Origin: a virus | DNA length: 20,275 bases | Virus record (IMG/VR): IMGVR_UViG_3300023109_000186 | Span: 1 to 20,275 of that record | Reading direction: 5' to 3' (one strand) | Shown here: one piece after another, positions 8,322-16,285 of the stretch | How the letters are laid out: every line of letters starts with the position of its first letter | Numbering within the stretch: the stretch's first letter is position 1 | Translations under genes and position numbers: made by a program | The notes under the pieces: model-generated | What the model was told of the DNA's origin: nothing | Seen by the model: only the letters and a program-made list of their open reading frames with translations | The model's database searches: none

Positions 8322-9949
8322 GTTGACGTAATACCTAATTGTTGTCTTTCTAGTTCCCTAAATTGTTCAGACTTCCAAAGTCTTGTTGGGCCGTAATCAA
8401 TATGAATAAATCCTTTATATCGTCCAAACCCTCTAAAGCCTACTTCTTTTGCTAAGTCCATGAAATCATAAGCTTCATCTGAAACCGGCGTGGTTTCTCT
8501 GTTCCAGCCGGCCCATTTAATATCAAAAGCCATTCCCTTCGTGTGCAGGCTGTTGAGTGTATTAGTTTTACCAGCGTCATAAAGCATTTTCTGATACTGC
8601 ATACTTCTCCAGCAGCTATTTACGATAAGACGCCTACCGGCTTTAGCCTGAAGCGCCATTAGCATGGCTTTTACTTTTCTATCGGTCTGGGTCCATCCAG
8701 CACTTCCAAGAGCCGCAATCCAACCACCTTGAATACCAATCTTAGGATGATTATTATCTTTAATTTCTTCCCAAGTTGGCACGCCTTCATACTCTTGAGT
8801 TGTTGGAGGCGGTACATTACCTTGTTGTTCAAATCTCTCTCTTGAGTTATTTATTCTTTCTTTGCGCACCTCATCATCTAATCTGATAGCTCCAGCTCTA
8901 ATAGCTTCACCTTTTACCCTATCTGATACATTTTTTAGCGTATAAAACACTTCTTCGTAACGTTTTGAGAAGTCATTGAGAGGATCTTTTAGTTTATTAA
9001 TCACTCCTTCAATGCCAGTAATCAATCCACAGATTTTTGCAATTAAAAGTTGTACCTCTTCGATAGATGGATTCTCGAAAACACTCATAGCATAATCGAT
9101 CTGTGCTTTAAGTTTCTTTCCTAGATTCTTAATATTTTCTTCACTAAAGAATTCTAATATTTCTTCTTTAAGCTGAGTAATTCTTTTTACAATTTTGTCG
9201 TTAACAAATGTTTCGATTTGTCCCATAACATTCTCAACACTAAAGTTCTTAATAGCGTTCTCTACTCGCTTGACGATCTTTTGAAATGCCTTTTCCACCT
9301 TTTCTTTGATTGCTTCGATAAGAGCTTTTACTTTAATCTTTTCAAAGAATGCTTTAATTTCATCTTCAACATTACGTATCTTTGCAAGGAATGCAAATGC
9401 ATCCTGAACCAAACCGTCGATATCGTCGAGCAGATCGAAGAAAGCATCAATAGCTGCAAATACATTTGGCATAAGTGCGCAAAACTTTCCTAGGATACTA
9501 TTTGAAGATGACCCAGTATAATAATAGTTAAGTTCAGATACAATCTGTGCCGGCTTTGTATTGTAAAGGTTTTCAATAGAAGTAGGCGTATGATTAAACT
9601 CTCTTAAATACTCAGCATATTCTAAAGGAGTAATAGGACCACGATTTAATCTATATTCTAATACCTCATTATCACCCGCGTTTATGTAAGTTTGTGCAAT
9701 ATCTCTTTTTAAGAAGTCAGTGTTAAAGCTTGAAAGAGATTCGTAAAAGTTTGGAAATCTTTTTACAGATTGAATTAAAGCATTTCTTGAAGTATCCTCA
9801 ATCATGCTTGATCTAAAATTTGTTTCAATTTGATCTAGAGCACTGATTGTAAGCTCACCTCTGCCGTTTACGCCAGAAAGCTTCGTGGTTGTATCTATTT
9901 GTTGGCCAGGATTTAAACATTGGTCCATGCCACAACATTTACACGTCAT
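8318..9949 (-). CDS. M15_3-type metallopeptidase with helical stalk, virion-associated
   Basis: A 543-aa protein from the ATG at 9949. A GGAGG five nt upstream fixes this start over an in-frame ATG at 9973. The N-terminus is Cys-rich (TCKCCGMDQC). Residues about 155-360 are long charged amphipathic helices, probably a coiled-coil stalk. The C-terminal 130 residues are an M15_3 (DUF882-like) peptidase: SCWRS, the SLHTKGMAFD zinc motif (His469, Asp476) and GFIHIDYGPTRLW (His516). Such enzymes cut peptide bonds in peptidoglycan cross-links. It overlaps gp5 by 11 nt and gp25 by 4 nt. T4 has no counterpart at this place. Inference: a baseplate-carried murein peptidase acting with the gp5 lysozyme domain. 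Catalytic fold fairly sure; virion location inferred. Confidence 0.82.
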   Translation of the reverse strand: MTCKCCGMDQCLNPGQQIDTTTKLSGVNGRGELTISALDQIETNFRSSMIEDTSRNALIQSVKRFPNFYESLSSFNTDFLKRDIAQTYINAGDNEVLEYRLNRGPITPLEYAEYLREFNHTPTSIENLYNTKPAQIVSELNYYYTGSSSNSILGKFCALMPNVFAAIDAFFDLLDDIDGLVQDAFAFLAKIRNVEDEIKAFFEKIKVKALIEAIKEKVEKAFQKIVKRVENAIKNFSVENVMGQIETFVNDKIVKRITQLKEEILEFFSEENIKNLGKKLKAQIDYAMSVFENPSIEEVQLLIAKICGLITGIEGVINKLKDPLNDFSKRYEEVFYTLKNVSDRVKGEAIRAGAIRLDDEVRKERINNSRERFEQQGNVPPPTTQEYEGVPTWEEIKDNNHPKIGIQGGWIAALGSAGWTQTDRKVKAMLMALQAKAGRRLIVNSCWRSMQYQKMLYDAGKTNTLNSLHTKGMAFDIKWAGWNRETTPVSDEAYDFMDLAKEVGFRGFGRYKGFIHIDYGPTRLWKSEQFRELERQQLGITST

Positions 9950-12008
9950 AGGTACCTCCAGATTCAGGTTCATTAGTTACAGTGGTAGAAGCTGTTTCGT
10001 AGTTTGCTTTAATCTCATCAAGAACTCTCTCAAATTCTCCAACTGTTATCTTCGCTCTATTCTGTACTAGTTTGCCGTCAGCATAAATCGGTTTCGAGTA
10101 TCTGCTTTGGCCAGCTTTTGGACCGTTTACAATTGGAAGTGAAGCCCACTCTGCGGCAAGATTATTTGCAAAGTCTGTTTTATTCATAGCACCGCTGAGA
10201 TATCCGTCAAGACCACGGAATCTAATTAATTCTATAGCCATTTTATCTTGGTTAATAGGACTAAATTTATCGCCCAATCCTAGACCTGCTCTTGTATATA
10301 ATGGATCACCTGGAGGCGGTGGATCGTTGTCGTCGTTATCATATCCGCGAAGAGTATCTTCCATGATTTGATATCTGCCCATAGCCTCTGAACCAGAAAA
10401 GCTATCAACAGCTTCTTGATATTGAAGAAGCTGACCTATTGTCATAGTTGTAATTGGTCTAGATGGGTGCAGCGCATTATCAATAAAACCTGATATAGCA
10501 TTATACCCACCATCCTGATCTCCTTCAAATCTTGCAATAAGATTCAGGAGAGGAGTTAAGCTGTTTTGCATTGCTGCAGTTGCAGGGGTCGTTGGTGCGA
10601 CAGTTTCTGTGGTCGATACTGTTTCGCCAGAATGGTCAGGTGAAGATGCACCAGCACTACCACGAGATCCAGTATCTCTATTTGTTTGTAGGTTAACACC
10701 TTTCTCAGGAGGCTCTGGAGCTTTAACAGGTTGCGCATTAGTATCCATACCAGCTGGTCTTGCGACATCCTGCGCATCTCTAGCCGCATCTGCGCTGCCT
10801 TCAGCCATACGAACAAAGTCGTCAATAAATGTAGTAGTACCACGAACCATAACATAACCGTCAGAACTTACTCTTAATTCAGCATCACCTTTGAGATCAA
10901 ATGAATCTGTTCCTTGGAATCTTACATCAGCACCTTTGATCTTAAAGTCTTCTGCTGAATCCATAGCAAACAATTTATCTGAGTGCCAAAGCATTTCTTC
11001 TGACGCAGTACCAAATATTTTTGGTGCCTGAATACCGATACCCTGTCCGGCTTCTATCTGCGTTTCTTTCTTTGCGAGTAAAGACATATATCCAACGTTG
11101 GCTTCTACTTTGACCTGTCCTGCTCTCATCTGTAGGTTTTCAGATCCATTGATAATTGTTTCAGGGCCACCTACACCAAGATAATAATTACCATGCACAA
11201 TTTGTTTAAAATCACCTTGAATCTCTTCGATCTTGTGGCCTTTTACATAAACTCGCGCATCGCCATTAATTGTTACAGTACTTGCATTACCAACTAATAC
11301 GTGTTGTTTTCTATCGATAACTTCATATTTGTCTGATGTAGATTTTTCGGTAACAGTGCCACGAGAATCGATCTGTACATAGGAACCTTCTTTATGCCAG
11401 ATAGTAACTCTTTCTGAGCCGGGTGTATCGTCAAGTTCAATAGTATGTACACCGCTTTCAATTACTTTGTTGTGCGGGTATTCGGTATCATATGCTGGTG
11501 CGGGTTCATCCCATGTTTCTTCAGAATCCGCTACTTTAACATTTAAGGCTCTACCCATCTCCCATTCAACGAGAGATGTTTCGTGTAAATATTCACCGCG
11601 TGCTAGTCTAGAGACGTCATGCTGACCAATGCTTTCTGGTTCAGATCCCTTAGCAAGAAGATGTGCATCTCTTGGCGGAATAGTTCCCCAGCCATTCTTT
11701 TCTGGATCAATCCCATCAAGATTTTGTGTTGGAACTGTACCAATAATCATAGGTTGCTGAGCATGTCTTCCGTCTAGGAATAAACCAAACACCCATTTAT
11801 TTACCTTTGCGCCGTGGAAAACGTTCGCGTCATAGGCGCCTGAAACAAGAACAGCCCAAGGTAAATCGTCATCAGGTATATCTTTATTTGTTCCGTGTAT
11901 ACCAAACGCGCGCACCTGCACTCGCCCTTCTTTACGAGGGTCAACAGTGTTTGCAATAACACCTACAAACCACAGTGGGTCGCGTATTCCTATACCGTAA
12001 TCAGGCAT
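9939..12008 (-). CDS. 5: Baseplate hub spike gp5 with C-terminal lysozyme-like domain
   Basis: A 689-aa protein from ATG 12008 (MPDYGIGIRDPLWFVG). A TTG further out at 12047 is open but has no ribosome site. The N-terminal OB fold (FVGVIANTVDPRKEGRVQVRAFG ... PMIIGTVP) is that of gp5/VgrG spikes. Residues about 190-430 resemble the triple beta-helix (VLVGNASTVTINGDARVYVKG and similar). A Ser/Thr/Pro linker leads to a lysozyme-like domain at about 484-650: ARFEGDQDGGYNAI (Glu495, probable acid), AMGRYQI, KFSPINQDKMA, FRGLDG and AAEWASLP. This block order matches lambda R/GH104 transglycosylases. T4 gp5 has its lysozyme between OB fold and helix, so the enzyme is moved here. It overlaps the hub gene by 8 nt. 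Confidence 0.9.
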   Translation of the reverse strand: MPDYGIGIRDPLWFVGVIANTVDPRKEGRVQVRAFGIHGTNKDIPDDDLPWAVLVSGAYDANVFHGAKVNKWVFGLFLDGRHAQQPMIIGTVPTQNLDGIDPEKNGWGTIPPRDAHLLAKGSEPESIGQHDVSRLARGEYLHETSLVEWEMGRALNVKVADSEETWDEPAPAYDTEYPHNKVIESGVHTIELDDTPGSERVTIWHKEGSYVQIDSRGTVTEKSTSDKYEVIDRKQHVLVGNASTVTINGDARVYVKGHKIEEIQGDFKQIVHGNYYLGVGGPETIINGSENLQMRAGQVKVEANVGYMSLLAKKETQIEAGQGIGIQAPKIFGTASEEMLWHSDKLFAMDSAEDFKIKGADVRFQGTDSFDLKGDAELRVSSDGYVMVRGTTTFIDDFVRMAEGSADAARDAQDVARPAGMDTNAQPVKAPEPPEKGVNLQTNRDTGSRGSAGASSPDHSGETVSTTETVAPTTPATAAMQNSLTPLLNLIARFEGDQDGGYNAISGFIDNALHPSRPITTMTIGQLLQYQEAVDSFSGSEAMGRYQIMEDTLRGYDNDDNDPPPPGDPLYTRAGLGLGDKFSPINQDKMAIELIRFRGLDGYLSGAMNKTDFANNLAAEWASLPIVNGPKAGQSRYSKPIYADGKLVQNRAKITVGEFERVLDEIKANYETASTTVTNEPESGGTYDV

Positions 12009-13413
12009 TTCCTTGATCCGTTCTACTATCAGTTGCAGACCAATCAAACTTCACCAGAAGAAGAGAAGTTGTAAGCTCTCCATGTTTCATCTGATGGCTT
12101 GTGGTCTTAATCATATATTTACCACTAAGAGATTGATTTCTTTTAGAGTCAACATTCAACTGAGCAATATCTAATTGAATGATTTCACCAGGACGTAAAT
12201 CTAATCTACCCTTAAGTGCGGCTTTTACTTGTACATTATTTAAGTGATGATAATAAGAAACTCTGTTCTGTGTAATCGTAGGAACAAATCTCTCCGACCT
12301 AATGTTCGACCTAATATCACCAATACTTTGATAATCTTTATATACTACAAAATTTCTTGCATTTTCTTCTGTAAATGTTTCATCTCTAAACGCTTTTGTA
12401 TGCGGCTGAGTATCTTCACTACTCGTTCGAGCTTGGTTACCACTAAAATCCATATAATCAGCGTCTTCATCGTAATTAAAATTATAGTCAGTAACTTGTT
12501 TTCTTACAATATCAATCTCTGTTACTTTGCTTCTATAAGCGCCTGAGAAAATATCAGTAGCTGTATCTAAACCTTTATTAACAATTTGTAACTGCTCAAT
12601 TCTTTCGAGCTGAGCTAAAGGCCTATTTGGATCAAGGCTGCCAAGAGGGCCATAGTACAAGTGTTTAATCTTACCGGCATTGTGTTTATGAATAAAGAAT
12701 TCGTCAGTTACCCAGTAATAAGATTCAAGAGTCTCAAAGAATCTATAAGTACAGGATGGAACGTTTGTATTGTATCCCATACTCGCGAGCATATTCATTG
12801 TATACGGTGGCGTGTAATCAGGTATAGTTAAACCCGTTGCAGAAGAAGTATCTTGAAGATAAAACTTTCTTTGTCCGAAGTTATCTTCAACAATTGTAGA
12901 TTCTTTAAGATTGTATCTTTTTGCAGAGTTCATTGTAAAGTCTTGGCCATACAATTGATCTATCTTAGTCTCTCCACCAATCTTAGCATAGTAAGTTTGG
13001 AATACTCTTTTTGCAATCTCGTGCACTTGGCCGTTGTAGGCTTTGATTATTTTTCTTTTGTTGGCATTAAAAGTTTCTTTAGAAACAAAGTGCATTTTAT
13101 ATACAGCACCGTCTGTATTTTCCATAGGTGTAATATCACTTACACGGATCACTCTTGTTTGTAAAATAACCTTGTACGGCATATCAGAAGAAATAATTGT
13201 CATAAGCAATGTTTCTTCTGCGCGTAACGGCAAATTCTCAAGAAGACCAACTGTCTCCTCGATCTCTAAAAATCCCTGATACTGATGAGCTTCCATGCTC
13301 TGTGAAATCTCAAAGCCAGTAATAAACTGAGCAATATCCTCTACGCGTTTGGGATCAAACTCGTTTACAATCTGGCAGGATACGACTTCGCATTGAGATA
13401 GATTACGTGACAT
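12001..13413 (-). CDS. Baseplate hub protein, gp27-like
   Basis: A 470-aa protein immediately upstream of gp5, its expected partner in the hub trimer. It begins CEVVSCQIVNEFDPKRVEDIAQFITGFEISQSM, followed by EIEETVGLLENLPLRAEETL, the strand pattern expected of tube-like hub domains. Near the C-terminus, LDLRPGEIIQLDI and GKYMIKTTSHQM resemble the hub-domain turns of gp27/gpD-type proteins. T4 gp27 is 391 aa. Its TGA overlaps the gp5 start by 8 nt, and its own ATG shares bases with the upstream stop (TGATG), so translation is coupled. No enzymatic motif is seen. The gp27 assignment is from position and general pattern, not from a diagnostic motif. Confidence 0.65.
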   Translation of the reverse strand: MSRNLSQCEVVSCQIVNEFDPKRVEDIAQFITGFEISQSMEAHQYQGFLEIEETVGLLENLPLRAEETLLMTIISSDMPYKVILQTRVIRVSDITPMENTDGAVYKMHFVSKETFNANKRKIIKAYNGQVHEIAKRVFQTYYAKIGGETKIDQLYGQDFTMNSAKRYNLKESTIVEDNFGQRKFYLQDTSSATGLTIPDYTPPYTMNMLASMGYNTNVPSCTYRFFETLESYYWVTDEFFIHKHNAGKIKHLYYGPLGSLDPNRPLAQLERIEQLQIVNKGLDTATDIFSGAYRSKVTEIDIVRKQVTDYNFNYDEDADYMDFSGNQARTSSEDTQPHTKAFRDETFTEENARNFVVYKDYQSIGDIRSNIRSERFVPTITQNRVSYYHHLNNVQVKAALKGRLDLRPGEIIQLDIAQLNVDSKRNQSLSGKYMIKTTSHQMKHGELTTSLLLVKFDWSATDSRTDQGNA

Positions 13414-13670
13414 CAGCTATTTCTTAATTTTCTAATAAATTCTTGTTCTACGCGCGGCAGATATTCTCTATCGATTAGGAATATTTCTTTCTTATTTTCA
13501 TTCAACGCATATTCTTCGTCGTAAATCTTCCAAGGTTTCCATTCATCTGGAATAATTCGTTTAATAATAATCTTACGACCCGTTTCAGTACGCAAGATCA
13601 CGCGATCTTCTTTACGAAGGTAAATAGTTCGGAAAGATTCCGGCGCTAGTTTGACAATTTCTACTGCCAT
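13413..13670 (-). CDS. Small unknown protein between gp53 and hub
   Basis: An 85-aa protein I do not recognise. It is rich in charged and beta-forming residues (EIVKLAPESFRTIYLRKEDR, GRKIIIKRIIPDEW), with no cysteine, membrane segment or signal peptide. AGAGG lies about 9 nt before ATG 13670, three nt separate it from the gp53 stop, and its own stop overlaps the hub start (TGATG). Being locked into this operon argues for a structural or assembly role in the baseplate; T4 has no gene here between 53 and 5. It might be a small wedge or hub accessory. No function is claimed. Confidence 0.7.
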   Translation of the reverse strand: MAVEIVKLAPESFRTIYLRKEDRVILRTETGRKIIIKRIIPDEWKPWKIYDEEYALNENKKEIFLIDREYLPRVEQEFIRKLRNS

Positions 13671-13673
13671 TTA

Positions 13674-14048
13674 CTATACCTCTTTGTAATAATATATAAT
13701 GTTCTCGTCATTATCGTCTTTTGTCCAGTCGATAATGTTCTCACCCGTGAGTCCTGATGCTTCACCGTATTTGTCAATTAAGAATAAATTGAACTCGTAA
13801 TTTGATTTAGGCCATTCGTGATATGGATCTGTAATGTTATTAGCCATATAAACTAGCCATTCATAATCTACAGAGCCATAATACCACTCTGCGATATCCT
13901 GTGCTCTCTCGCCTTCCTTAACAGTATAAGGCATGTAAAGAAGTGGATTGTTTGTAACTTCTTTTGTAAACGTATTACGGCGAGTGATGTCTTTAACCTT
14001 AACACCGAGGTACTCAATTTCTGGAAATTTTTCAAAATATCTTGTCAT
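13674..14048 (-). CDS. 53: Baseplate wedge protein gp53
   Basis: A 124-aa protein, shorter than T4 gp53 (196 aa). It opens TRYFEKFPEIEYLGVKVKDI, and the core YTVKEGERAQDIAEWYYGSVDYEWLVYMANNITDPYHEWP is the LysM-like fold typical of gp53. gp53 clamps neighbouring wedges through gp6/gp25, closing the inner ring. The start overlaps the gp48 stop as ATGA. The T4 order gp4-gp53-gp5 is preserved in outline here, with gp48 inserted and strands changed. The missing C-terminal part relative to T4 is common in marine relatives as far as I recall. Confidence 0.9.
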   Translation of the reverse strand: MTRYFEKFPEIEYLGVKVKDITRRNTFTKEVTNNPLLYMPYTVKEGERAQDIAEWYYGSVDYEWLVYMANNITDPYHEWPKSNYEFNLFLIDKYGEASGLTGENIIDWTKDDNDENIIYYYKEV

Positions 14049-15136
14049 GCCATTGTCGTCCCATTATTGTTACCTTGATTTGCTTCAGCAGGAGGAGTTT
14101 CTGCTCGTGCAGTAGCAGGCGGAGGAGTAGCAATGCCATAATCGTGTGCTGTTTCAACCTCAAGCTCTGATAACTGGATACCAAGTCCTATCGCTGCTGG
14201 TTTACCACCTCTCATAATCGATACGCCACCCGTAGGTCCATAATCAACTGTAATGTTTTGAATCATAGCAGGTTTAAATTTCATGAAGTGTTCTCCATTT
14301 ACACCAAGCAAATAAAGGTTCACAGTAGATGGATACTTTAAAAACGCTGAATTGATTCCAAATAGATTTGCTGTTTGAGGCAAAGAGTGCTGTTTCAGGT
14401 GATAAACAATATTCTTAATTACATCCGAATCTCTTGGGTTATTTGGAAACAGTTCCCAGTTAAACTGGTGCTGTCTTAGGTTTACACCTTCAAACGTAAG
14501 GGTTTCACGAGGGTTCAGAACTTGGCCAGTAGCATTGTTTACTGCACGGGCATAGTCGCCCGGCAATGCTTTTCTTAATAGATACTGAGCACCAGTTACG
14601 ACATCAGCAATATCTGTACCCATAGCATTCCCAAGTGCGCCTTGAAGTTGAGCCATCGCACCACCACCACCTGACGTGCCACCACCTCCAAGCATGCTGC
14701 CAACAGCGGCGCCCATACCTTGCAGAATCTTTGGAAGATCTCCAATAGTTTGACCGTTACCACCAGACTGAATATAATTGTTTACTCTTGTAGCAATCTG
14801 TTCTACAAATGGATCTCTCTCAAAGTTATTTACTCTGAGGCTTGTTTGATCTGTGAGCTGTTTGGGAAAAGGTAACTCGATTGATGTAGTAGTTTTAAGA
14901 GTTGATGCAACAGTTCTACCGAACTGATCTTCCGGCGCTTCAAGAAGTCCACGGGCTGTTCCCACGGAATCTCCGTCTCCAAATAAAGATTTGAAGTCGT
15001 ATTGTTTGAAAACCATAAGTATCTTGTGCGGCTGGCCTTCAGAAGGAAAGCTAAAAAATTTTGGAGCTTTCTCTTCTTCTTTTTTGCTTCTCAGCACTTC
15101 AGGTGGGGTAAATTTTCTGTAGGTTGCGCCATACAT
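14045..15136 (-). CDS. 48: Baseplate tail-tube cap protein gp48
   Basis: A 363-aa protein, the same length class as T4 gp48 (364 aa). Residues about 140-170 form a Gly/Ala-rich low-complexity stretch. The C-terminal half carries the tube-like domain: TLTFEGVNLRQHQFNWELFP, FLKYPSTVNLYLLG and KFKPAMIQNITVDYGP...SIMRGGKPAAIGL. gp48 sits on the hub and, with gp54, starts tail-tube polymerisation. It is the first gene of the minus block, with an exact late promoter 41 nt upstream. The ribosome site is weak (AAGG about 12 nt away). gp54 is the alternative name, but the 263-aa plus-strand protein fits gp54 better. Confidence 0.78.
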   Translation of the reverse strand: MYGATYRKFTPPEVLRSKKEEEKAPKFFSFPSEGQPHKILMVFKQYDFKSLFGDGDSVGTARGLLEAPEDQFGRTVASTLKTTTSIELPFPKQLTDQTSLRVNNFERDPFVEQIATRVNNYIQSGGNGQTIGDLPKILQGMGAAVGSMLGGGGTSGGGGAMAQLQGALGNAMGTDIADVVTGAQYLLRKALPGDYARAVNNATGQVLNPRETLTFEGVNLRQHQFNWELFPNNPRDSDVIKNIVYHLKQHSLPQTANLFGINSAFLKYPSTVNLYLLGVNGEHFMKFKPAMIQNITVDYGPTGGVSIMRGGKPAAIGLGIQLSELEVETAHDYGIATPPPATARAETPPAEANQGNNNGTTMA

Positions 15137-15155
15137 TAAACTGCTGCCTTTTTTA

Positions 15156-15163
15156 TATAAATA
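15156..15163 (+). promoter_or_regulatory. T4-type late promoter for the gp4 operon
   Basis: An exact TATAAATA in the 55-nt gap between the divergent gp48 and gp4 genes. The expected start is near 15169, giving a leader of about 23 nt to ATG 15192. It faces the opposite promoter at 15177-15184, and both form one 9-bp inverted repeat (15156-15164 and 15176-15184). Confidence 0.82.
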
Positions 15164-15176
15164 GGTTATTATGATC

Positions 15177-15184
15177 TATTTATA
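15177..15184 (-). promoter_or_regulatory. T4-type late promoter for the gp48 operon
   Basis: The minus strand reads TATAAATA exactly. The expected start is near 15171, about 34 nt before the gp48 ATG at 15136. Initiation from here proceeds across the plus-strand promoter, so only one of the two can fire on a given template at a time. Confidence 0.82.
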
Positions 15185-15191
15185 CTAAATT

Positions 15192-15659
15192 ATGAGGTGC
15201 GATTTGGCATACAGCGGAAGGTTTAGACCAAAAAACCCAACTAAGTATAAGGGTGATCCGACAAAGATTATTTATCGTTCCATGTGGGAATTTAAGTTTT
15301 TTCGTTATGTGGATGAACACCCGCATGTTTTATGGTGGGCTAGCGAGGAATACGTAATTCCATACTATTCACCAATTGACGGTAAGAGGCATCGGTATTT
15401 TCCTGATGTTGTTGTTTGTAAAAAAGGACCGGATGGATCGCAAACTACTATGATGATTGAGATCAAACCAAAGGGACAAACAAGACCTCCGGATAGATCT
15501 AAAATGAAAACGCCTAAGGGTAACTTATCAAGGCGATATATTAACGAGGTAAAAACGTACGGTATCAATGAAGCAAAGTGGAAAGCAGCTCGAGCATGGT
15601 GCGCACAACGTGGATGGACATTCCACATATATACTGAGGACCAATTAGGAATCAAATAA
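15192..15659 (+). CDS. 4: Head completion protein gp4 (nuclease-fold)
   Basis: A 155-aa protein near T4 gp4 (150 aa). The N-terminus YSGRFRPKNPTKYKGDP is the family signature. A PD-(D/E)XK-type core is visible: Glu33 in SMWEFKFF, Asp72 in YFPDVVV, then Glu90-x-Lys92 in MIEIKPKG. gp4 acts at the end of DNA packaging so that the head can accept a tail, and its fold resembles TnsA nucleases. Start: ATG 15192 has no ribosome site. An in-frame TTG at 15204 has GAGGTG 4-6 nt before it and would begin LAYSGRF (as MAYSGRF), so the true protein may be 151 aa. The stop overlaps the next start (TAATG). Confidence 0.88.
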   Translation: MRCDLAYSGRFRPKNPTKYKGDPTKIIYRSMWEFKFFRYVDEHPHVLWWASEEYVIPYYSPIDGKRHRYFPDVVVCKKGPDGSQTTMMIEIKPKGQTRPPDRSKMKTPKGNLSRRYINEVKTYGINEAKWKAARAWCAQRGWTFHIYTEDQLGIK

Positions 15660-16285
15660 TGGCTGAGATATTTAGCAACATTCTATCACAAGGTATTAGA
15701 GCGGGCCAGATGCCTGCTCGTACAGCACAGGCTCGCGATTGGTATAGAGACCAAGCAAAAGAAGTTACTCGGTCATCTCGAAACGGAACTCGCGCAGATC
15801 AATTGATACGAGAGATTCGTAGAGATGGAGATAGACCGCAGCGCAGTACATTTAGACTGGGTGACATGTATCTTTTTACCTACGATCCAAAGCATAAAGA
15901 CAAGCTTCCGTACTATGATAGGTTTCCTCTTATTTTTCCAATAAATAAAGCTAAGGGTGGATTCTTAGGTATTAATATGCATTACCTACCGCCAATGTTA
16001 AGAGCAAAGTTAATGGATCAGTTGTATACTGTTACGACAAATAAACGTTTTGATGAGACTACAAGATTAAGATTGTCATATGATATTTTGAATGGTGCGG
16101 CTAAGTTTAGAGAGTTTAAGCCGACGATCAAACATTATCTCAGTGCTCATGTGAGAACAAAGCCAGCTTACATTTATCCAAGCGAATGGGATGTTGCATT
16201 GTTCTTACCAACGCAGAAATTTGTCGGTGCGAATGCTACTCAGGTTTATGCCGACTCTAGAAGAATCATAAGGGCGTCACGTTAA
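15659..16285 (+). CDS. Conserved phage structural/assembly protein, function unknown
   Basis: A 208-aa protein between gp4 and the gp54-like gene, coupled to both by TAATG overlaps. The first 65 residues are Arg/Gln-rich and helical (ARTAQARDWYRDQAKEV). A compact domain follows: LGDMYLFTYDPKHKDKLPYYDRFPLIFPI, then GGFLGINMHYLPPMLR. I think this pattern recurs in marine and other T4-like phages, but I cannot name it with confidence. The neighbour of gene 4 in T4 is gene 2 (DNA end protector), so a gp2-like role is one guess; a neck or tail-tip role is another. The basic N-terminus would suit DNA contact. No enzyme motif, membrane segment or signal peptide is seen. Confidence 0.75.
   Translation: MAEIFSNILSQGIRAGQMPARTAQARDWYRDQAKEVTRSSRNGTRADQLIREIRRDGDRPQRSTFRLGDMYLFTYDPKHKDKLPYYDRFPLIFPINKAKGGFLGINMHYLPPMLRAKLMDQLYTVTTNKRFDETTRLRLSYDILNGAAKFREFKPTIKHYLSAHVRTKPAYIYPSEWDVALFLPTQKFVGANATQVYADSRRIIRASR

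Noticed and set aside
8848-8855. AATAAATA on the minus strand inside the M15 peptidase gene
   Set aside because: Internal to the coding frame (RINNS) and over 500 nt from the next start; not supported as a promoter.
10609-10857. Plus-strand 82-codon frame opposite the gp5 linker
   Set aside because: Arises from the low-complexity Pro/Thr/Ala linker on the other strand; no ribosome site.
15940-15947. AATAAATA on the plus strand inside the 208-aa gene
   Set aside because: It lies in ordinary coding sequence (PINKA), far from any gene start; chance match in AT-rich DNA.
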